From: Salinigranum marinum
GTDB taxonomy: Archaea; Halobacteriota; Halobacteria; Halobacteriales; Haloferacaceae
Reading direction: 5' to 3'
Assembly: GCF_024228675.1 (NCBI RefSeq)
Contig: NZ_CP100461.1
Span: 3,841,398 to 3,905,397, forward strand
DNA: 64,000 bases
Shown: piece by piece, positions 60,522-64,000 of the stretch
Numbering within the stretch: position 1 is the first letter of the stretch
How the letters are laid out: each line of letters begins with the position of its first letter
Made by a program: the position numbers and the translations under genes
The notes under the pieces: generated by a model
What the model was told of the DNA's origin: nothing
The model's database searches: none
What the model saw: only the letters and a program-made list of their open reading frames with translations

Positions 60522-61070
60522 GTGAACTCGACCGCGGCCCGGAGCGACCCTGGACACGAATACGCGACGACCGTCCCGCTCGTCTCCCGGGCGCTCGCGC
60601 TCTTCGTCGGGCTCTCGTCCGTCCCGGTCTTGTTGCTCGTGGCCGCGCTCACCTACGTCGAGAACGATCCGTGGTGGGTCGCCGCCCTGGCCGCCCTCCT
60701 CCTGTTCGGGCCGATTCCCCTCTTGAACCGGCTCCGGTTCGAGGTCGAACTCGGAAAGCGCGAACTCCGGTACCGCGTCCGGCCGTGGCACCTCCGCCCG
60801 CGCGTTCTGCCCCTCGACTCGATCACGGCCGTCGAGCGGCGCTCCCGCCGGCCCGACTCCACGCCAGGCCTCCGCCGTGTCAACCTCGGCCGCGGCTGGG
60901 TCGACTGGACCGACGACGAGGTTCGGTACGTGCTCGGTGACGAGGGGGTTCGGATCAGTCGTGACGAGGGTCGGACGATCGAACTCTGGTTCTCGGACGT
61001 CGGTGAACTCGCCCGCGCGCTCGATACGGCGTGCGAGCGGCAAAGCGGGTGGAGTCGGCGGGGGCGGTGA
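60522..61070 (+). CDS. Two-helix membrane protein with PH-like C-terminal domain
   Basis: The GTG at 60522 (VNSTAARSDPGHEY) gives 182 residues; the frame runs further upstream, but that part is antiparallel to a real gene and low in coding quality. Two hydrophobic helices (LFVGLSSVPVLLLVAALTYV and WWVAALAALLLFGPIPLL) precede a beta-rich domain (FEVELGKRELRYRVRP, ITAVERRSR, VRYVLGDEGVRISRDEGRTIELWFSD landmarks), like bPH/YdbT-type modules. Function unknown. Confidence 0.68.
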   Translation: MNSTAARSDPGHEYATTVPLVSRALALFVGLSSVPVLLLVAALTYVENDPWWVAALAALLLFGPIPLLNRLRFEVELGKRELRYRVRPWHLRPRVLPLDSITAVERRSRRPDSTPGLRRVNLGRGWVDWTDDEVRYVLGDEGVRISRDEGRTIELWFSDVGELARALDTACERQSGWSRRGR

Positions 61071-61076
61071 ACGGGG

Positions 61077-61406
61077 TTAGTTGTACTCGCGCCACCGATA
61101 GCCGCACTCCTTGCATTTGAAAAAGCGCGTCGGCGGTTCGTCGGCGGAGGCGGTCTGTTTGATCGTGTACCACGCCACGCTGTGTCCGCACTCGTCGCAG
61201 GTGACGTCCGTGGCCGTGGGTTTCCCCTCGAAGTTCGCCTCCTCGCTCGTCTCGATCACTTCCGAGTCGGTCTGCGCCTCGGTGGAGGTGTACTGGGCGG
61301 CGAGATCGGCGTCCTTCTCGGACGTGGCCTCACAGTCGTCGCTGGTACAGACCATCTCGCCGTCCCGCGAGACCATCATCGAGCCACAGTCGTCGCAGAA
61401 CTGCAT
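61077..61406 (-). CDS. tfs: Transcription elongation factor TFS
   Basis: This TFIIS/Rpb9-like factor stimulates RNA cleavage by backtracked RNA polymerase. The length of 109 residues is normal. The N-terminal zinc ribbon is MQFCDDCGSMM with VCTSDDC. The C-terminal ribbon is TCDECGH with FKCKECGYRWREYN, and the tip contains ADEPPTRFF, where the Asp-Glu pair enters the polymerase active site. It has its own gene neighbourhood, 30 bases downstream of an acidic unknown gene on the same strand. Confidence 0.95.
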   Translation of the reverse strand: MQFCDDCGSMMVSRDGEMVCTSDDCEATSEKDADLAAQYTSTEAQTDSEVIETSEEANFEGKPTATDVTCDECGHSVAWYTIKQTASADEPPTRFFKCKECGYRWREYN

Positions 61407-61436
61407 GCCCGACCCTTTTCACTCGGCGTACATCAG

Positions 61437-62078
61437 TCACTCGAAGCCATCGACGACGCTTCCGTTCCCGTCGCTCGCGTCGAGGGCGGTCCCGTCCGTG
61501 TCGATCCGGCCCGCCACGACGGGGCAGTTGCGGACGCGGAACCGTTCGCTGTCGACGACTTCGACGATCTCGCCGTCCTCGTCGGTGCAGGCCACCTCCG
61601 GCGGCGCGGTGAAGAACTCACACGACTCGCAGTGGTCGCGCTTCCGGACGACGTGCCCCTCGTCGGCGTCGGCCGCGTCGGCCGTGTCGTCCGTGCCGAC
61701 CCTCTTGTCGGCCCCGACCGCCGCGGGGTCGATCGAGGCTCCGTCCCCGTCGTCGGCGTCGTCGAGCACCGACTCCCACACCCGGTCGGCGTCGACGTCG
61801 GTGACGTCCATCTCCTCGAACAGTTCGTCGGCTCCCCCGCCGACGCCGGCGTCCGCCCCTCGCGCGCCGCTACCCTCGCGGGTATCGTCGGCGTCGGTGA
61901 CCCCACCGCGGTCGGTGTCGGTGATCCCATCACGGTCGGCAACGCCCGCGTGCTCCACACGGTCGGTCGCGCCGTCGCCGGACTCGCTTCGCGCCTGGAG
62001 CCGCCGCTTCAGATCGCCGAACGGCTCGTCGCGGCCCCCGTCGCCCGTCGGTCCGTCGTCGGATCCCCCCTCACTCAT
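61437..62078 (-). CDS. Acidic protein with C-terminal Cys motif, unknown
   Basis: The 213-residue product is mostly disordered and acidic (about residues 1-145: DDGPTGDGGRDE, DDTREGSGARGADAG). FGDLKRRLQAR near residue 20 and DELFEEMDVTDVDADRVWESVL in the middle are short helical motifs. The only ordered end has HCESCEFFTAPPEVAC and VRNCPVV, four cysteines that could bind one metal. Its start overlaps the upstream gene's stop by eight bases. It belongs to a conserved-looking cluster with the next two genes. Confidence 0.65.
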   Translation of the reverse strand: MSEGGSDDGPTGDGGRDEPFGDLKRRLQARSESGDGATDRVEHAGVADRDGITDTDRGGVTDADDTREGSGARGADAGVGGGADELFEEMDVTDVDADRVWESVLDDADDGDGASIDPAAVGADKRVGTDDTADAADADEGHVVRKRDHCESCEFFTAPPEVACTDEDGEIVEVVDSERFRVRNCPVVAGRIDTDGTALDASDGNGSVVDGFE

Positions 62079-62991
62079 CTCTCGTCTCCGTGAACAGTTC
62101 GGCCGTGTCGACGACCGGGCCGTCCCGCCCGGCGTCGTTCTCGGTCGTCGTGTTTTGATTCCCCTGATCCACGCCGTTCTCCGTCGGCCGCTCGCCGGCC
62201 GTCAGCGCCGGGGTGTCGTCGACCGTCAGGGTGGCCGACCCGAAGAACCGCGGCGACGGCTCGACCCCGGCGAACCGGACATCGCAGTGCGGGCAGCGCG
62301 GCTCGGTCAACAGCCCGATCGCGACCCGGCTCCCACAGCCGTCGCAGTTCGCGGTCGTCTCGCCGTGTCGGGCGGCGGCCGTCTTGAGGTCGTCCACGGC
62401 CTCGCGTGTCGCGAGCGCGCGCTCTGCCTCGGCGGTCCGCCGTCTGAGATCGACGACGACCGACGCGAGTCGGGTGAGCTTCTCGTCGAGGTCGTCGGTC
62501 GTGTCGGTGAGGTGTTCTGCGATCTCCTCGTAGTTCTCGAACCCGCTGTCGACGTGCGCTTCGAGTTCGTCGATCCGCTCGCTCGCCCGCGTCGCGGACG
62601 CCCCCGCCCGGTCGACTCGCTCGCGGAGTTCGGCGTGGTCGTGGTCGGCGGGTGCCTTCCCGTCGACCTCACGCTTGACCTGAATGACGCGCTCGCGGAG
62701 ATCCGTGACCTTCTCGTCGAGGTCCGCCTCCACCGTCTCGACGCGGCGATCGACGCTCCTCAGCCGGTCGTCGAACTCCGTCAGTCGGTCGTCGAACCCC
62801 GTCAGTTGGTCGTCGAACCCGTCGCCGGGGGGGATGTCGGCGTCCGCCGACGCCGCGTGTTCCTCGACGAGGCGATACAGAGTGACGGCCCGAGAGAGGA
62901 GTTCGTCGGTGTCCTCGCCGGACACCGCCGCCTGTTCGTCCACCCACGTTCTGAGTGTCTCGGGTAGCACGTCCCCCTGTTTTCCAGCCAT
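62071..62991 (-). CDS. Coiled-coil protein with N-terminal CopG-like segment and zinc ribbon
   Basis: The 306-residue product opens with LPETLRTWVDEQAAVSGEDTDELLSRAV, resembling the ribbon-helix-helix of CopG-type proteins. A long coiled coil (about 55-210, FDDRLTEFDDRLRSVDRRVETVEADL in part) follows, then a zinc ribbon NCDGCGS with CPHCDVRF. A disordered tail ends TAELFTETRDE. The FDDRL/FDDQL segment is internally repeated three times. A role in DNA binding or as a chromosomal scaffold is possible but unproven. Confidence 0.7.
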   Translation of the reverse strand: MAGKQGDVLPETLRTWVDEQAAVSGEDTDELLSRAVTLYRLVEEHAASADADIPPGDGFDDQLTGFDDRLTEFDDRLRSVDRRVETVEADLDEKVTDLRERVIQVKREVDGKAPADHDHAELRERVDRAGASATRASERIDELEAHVDSGFENYEEIAEHLTDTTDDLDEKLTRLASVVVDLRRRTAEAERALATREAVDDLKTAAARHGETTANCDGCGSRVAIGLLTEPRCPHCDVRFAGVEPSPRFFGSATLTVDDTPALTAGERPTENGVDQGNQNTTTENDAGRDGPVVDTAELFTETRDE

Positions 62992-63050
62992 CTGTGTGTC
63001 GGTTCACCGCGGTGTGCTTAAACGTTGGTCGCCGATTATCGAATCTTGGA

Positions 63051-63887
63051 TCACCGGATCTTTCGGATGTCACTGATGTCGAAGCCGCCGTCGTGGATCT
63101 CCGTCTCGAACTGCACGATGTTCTCGTCTTCGAGTCTCGACAGCACGCCGCGGAACTCCTGGACGACCATCGTCCGCGCGCGCTTGGATCCCCCGGACTC
63201 CCACTCGAAGCAGAACGTCCCGTCGACGGCGTCTTTCAACAGCCCGAGTTCGCCGTCCTCGAGCGTCTCGCGGTTCACCAACAGGAGGATCAGGCCGCCC
63301 CACTGGTGGGCGGCCTTGCTCAACCCCTTGAGGACGAGTGCGATGTCGCTCCACGTCGTCTCGTCGGAGACGGCAGCCACGAGGTCCGTCACTGAGTCGA
63401 TGACGACGAGGCTGTCGGTGGCGTGCTCGGACAGATACGTCCCGAACGCCTCCAGCACGTCGTCGTGCTCCTGGCGCGTCCCTAGGTCACGGAGCGCGCT
63501 CGTTTCCCCCAGATACCACTCCCTGGGGACCGGGCTTGGGTGGAAGTACTCCCGAGAGAGGTCGGCGAACCGGATCTGTTCGGCGGCGCGGTCGACCAGT
63601 TCGGGGTCCATCGTAAAGCCCATCTGCCGGGTGAGGTACGCCTCGTCGGCGGTAAAGGAGACGTAGTGGACCTCCGGCGGTGGCGTCGCGTCCCCGGCCA
63701 ACTCGCCGTAGTGCAACTCGAACAGTTCCTCGTCGATCCGGGCGATCGTGTTCATCACCGCGCTGGTGTAGAGAAACTCCCGTCCCCCGGCACCCGACTC
63801 GCTCGCGAGGAGCACCACCGACCCCTGCGGTGCGCCTCCGTCGACGAGCGAGTCCAACCGGGAGACGCCGAACGGAACGGTGTTCAT
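63051..63887 (-). CDS. RecA/KaiC-fold protein with degenerate Walker A
   Basis: The 278-residue protein has the RAD55/KaiC layout: FGVSRLDSLVDGGAPQGSVVLLASESGAGGREF, DSLVVIDSVTDLV as Walker B, and GGLILLLVNRETLEDGE as the later strand. Walker A should end GKT or GKS; here it is GAGGRE, so lysine and threonine are missing and normal ATP binding is unlikely. Similar haloarchaeal proteins are labelled HTR-like or RAD55-family, as I recall. It sits upstream of the coiled-coil protein on the same strand, 59 bases apart. Confidence 0.8.
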   Translation of the reverse strand: MNTVPFGVSRLDSLVDGGAPQGSVVLLASESGAGGREFLYTSAVMNTIARIDEELFELHYGELAGDATPPPEVHYVSFTADEAYLTRQMGFTMDPELVDRAAEQIRFADLSREYFHPSPVPREWYLGETSALRDLGTRQEHDDVLEAFGTYLSEHATDSLVVIDSVTDLVAAVSDETTWSDIALVLKGLSKAAHQWGGLILLLVNRETLEDGELGLLKDAVDGTFCFEWESGGSKRARTMVVQEFRGVLSRLEDENIVQFETEIHDGGFDISDIRKIR

Positions 63888-63955
63888 ACGCCCCCTGCGA
63901 ATCGAGGGTACAAGAGGCTGCGCCCGGCGCTATCTCATCTGATTCTGCTGTCGCG

Positions 63956-64000
63956 TCAGTCGTCGGTCTCGACCTGCGCGCCGCGGTTCCGCCCGCGGAC
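63956..64000 (-). CDS. Possible 3' end of a gene running off the window
   Basis: Reading the minus strand from the window edge gives an open frame of 14 codons (VRGRNRGAQVETDD) followed by TGA. The acidic ending suits a haloarchaeal C-terminus and the strand matches the preceding cluster, but the piece is too short to identify. Confidence 0.3.
   Translation of the reverse strand, partial: VRGRNRGAQVETDD

Overview
The window is about 64 kb of chromosome from a haloarchaeon (class Halobacteria). The evidence is high GC, strongly acidic proteins, TATA boxes about 25-30 bases ahead of start codons with little or no leader, an S-layer glycoprotein with PGF-CTERM anchor, Tat lipoproteins, and archaeal information-processing genes (PriS, GINS, RadB, TFS, RtcB, archease, Cdc48). 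No rRNA, tRNA, CRISPR array or complete insertion sequence was recognised. I do not assign a genus.

Layout. 1-1344: end of a PGF-CTERM surface protein. 1585-12245 (minus): a four-gene locus with a 1,191-residue tubulin/FtsZ-superfamily-like protein, two paralogous multi-pass membrane proteins (one with a GTPase-like P-loop, one without) and a membrane protein ending in a PQQ-type beta-propeller. This is the most unusual system in the window and looks like a cell-envelope or membrane-remodelling machine. 12496-18432: envelope genes, namely a BtuF-like binding protein with PGF-CTERM, a lipoprotein and the S-layer glycoprotein. 18823-24605: a zinc-ribbon protein with a collagen-like tail, RtcB ligase, a DoxX-type protein, archease, a DUF502-like protein and a GNAT acetyltransferase. 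24691-28997: a sugar-type TIM-barrel/dehydrogenase pair, an eIF2B-like protein, a small membrane protein and a hydrolase.

29164-35451: Cdc48 with a small Hsp20-like partner under a strong promoter, a DUF3891-like protein, a peroxiredoxin, and the replication pair GINS and PriS. 35711-40469: a complete CUT1-type carbohydrate ABC transporter preceded by a perfect inverted repeat. 40621-48153: RadB, a CBS protein with an S30AE-like tail, dihydroxyacid dehydratase, a His-rich MoaB, a DUF2071-like protein, an MDR oxidoreductase and small proteins. 48222-51667: a Vms1/eRF1-like protein and a DUF1611/enolase-superfamily pair resembling the DgcN-DgcA D-glutamate pathway. 51683-53714: a decayed stretch with a broken membrane-protein gene, a HicB/HicA-like pair whose toxin lacks the usual catalytic histidine, an AT-rich gap and a frameshifted membrane gene. 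53879-63887: membrane proteins, an LLM flavin oxidoreductase overlapping a GCS2-like ligase, PspA, TFS, and a compact cluster of regulator-like genes ending in a RecA-fold protein with a broken Walker A.

Most genes form short operons of two to four with 4-base ATGA/GTGA overlaps. Function calls rest on motifs and family memory read by eye; no database search was run.
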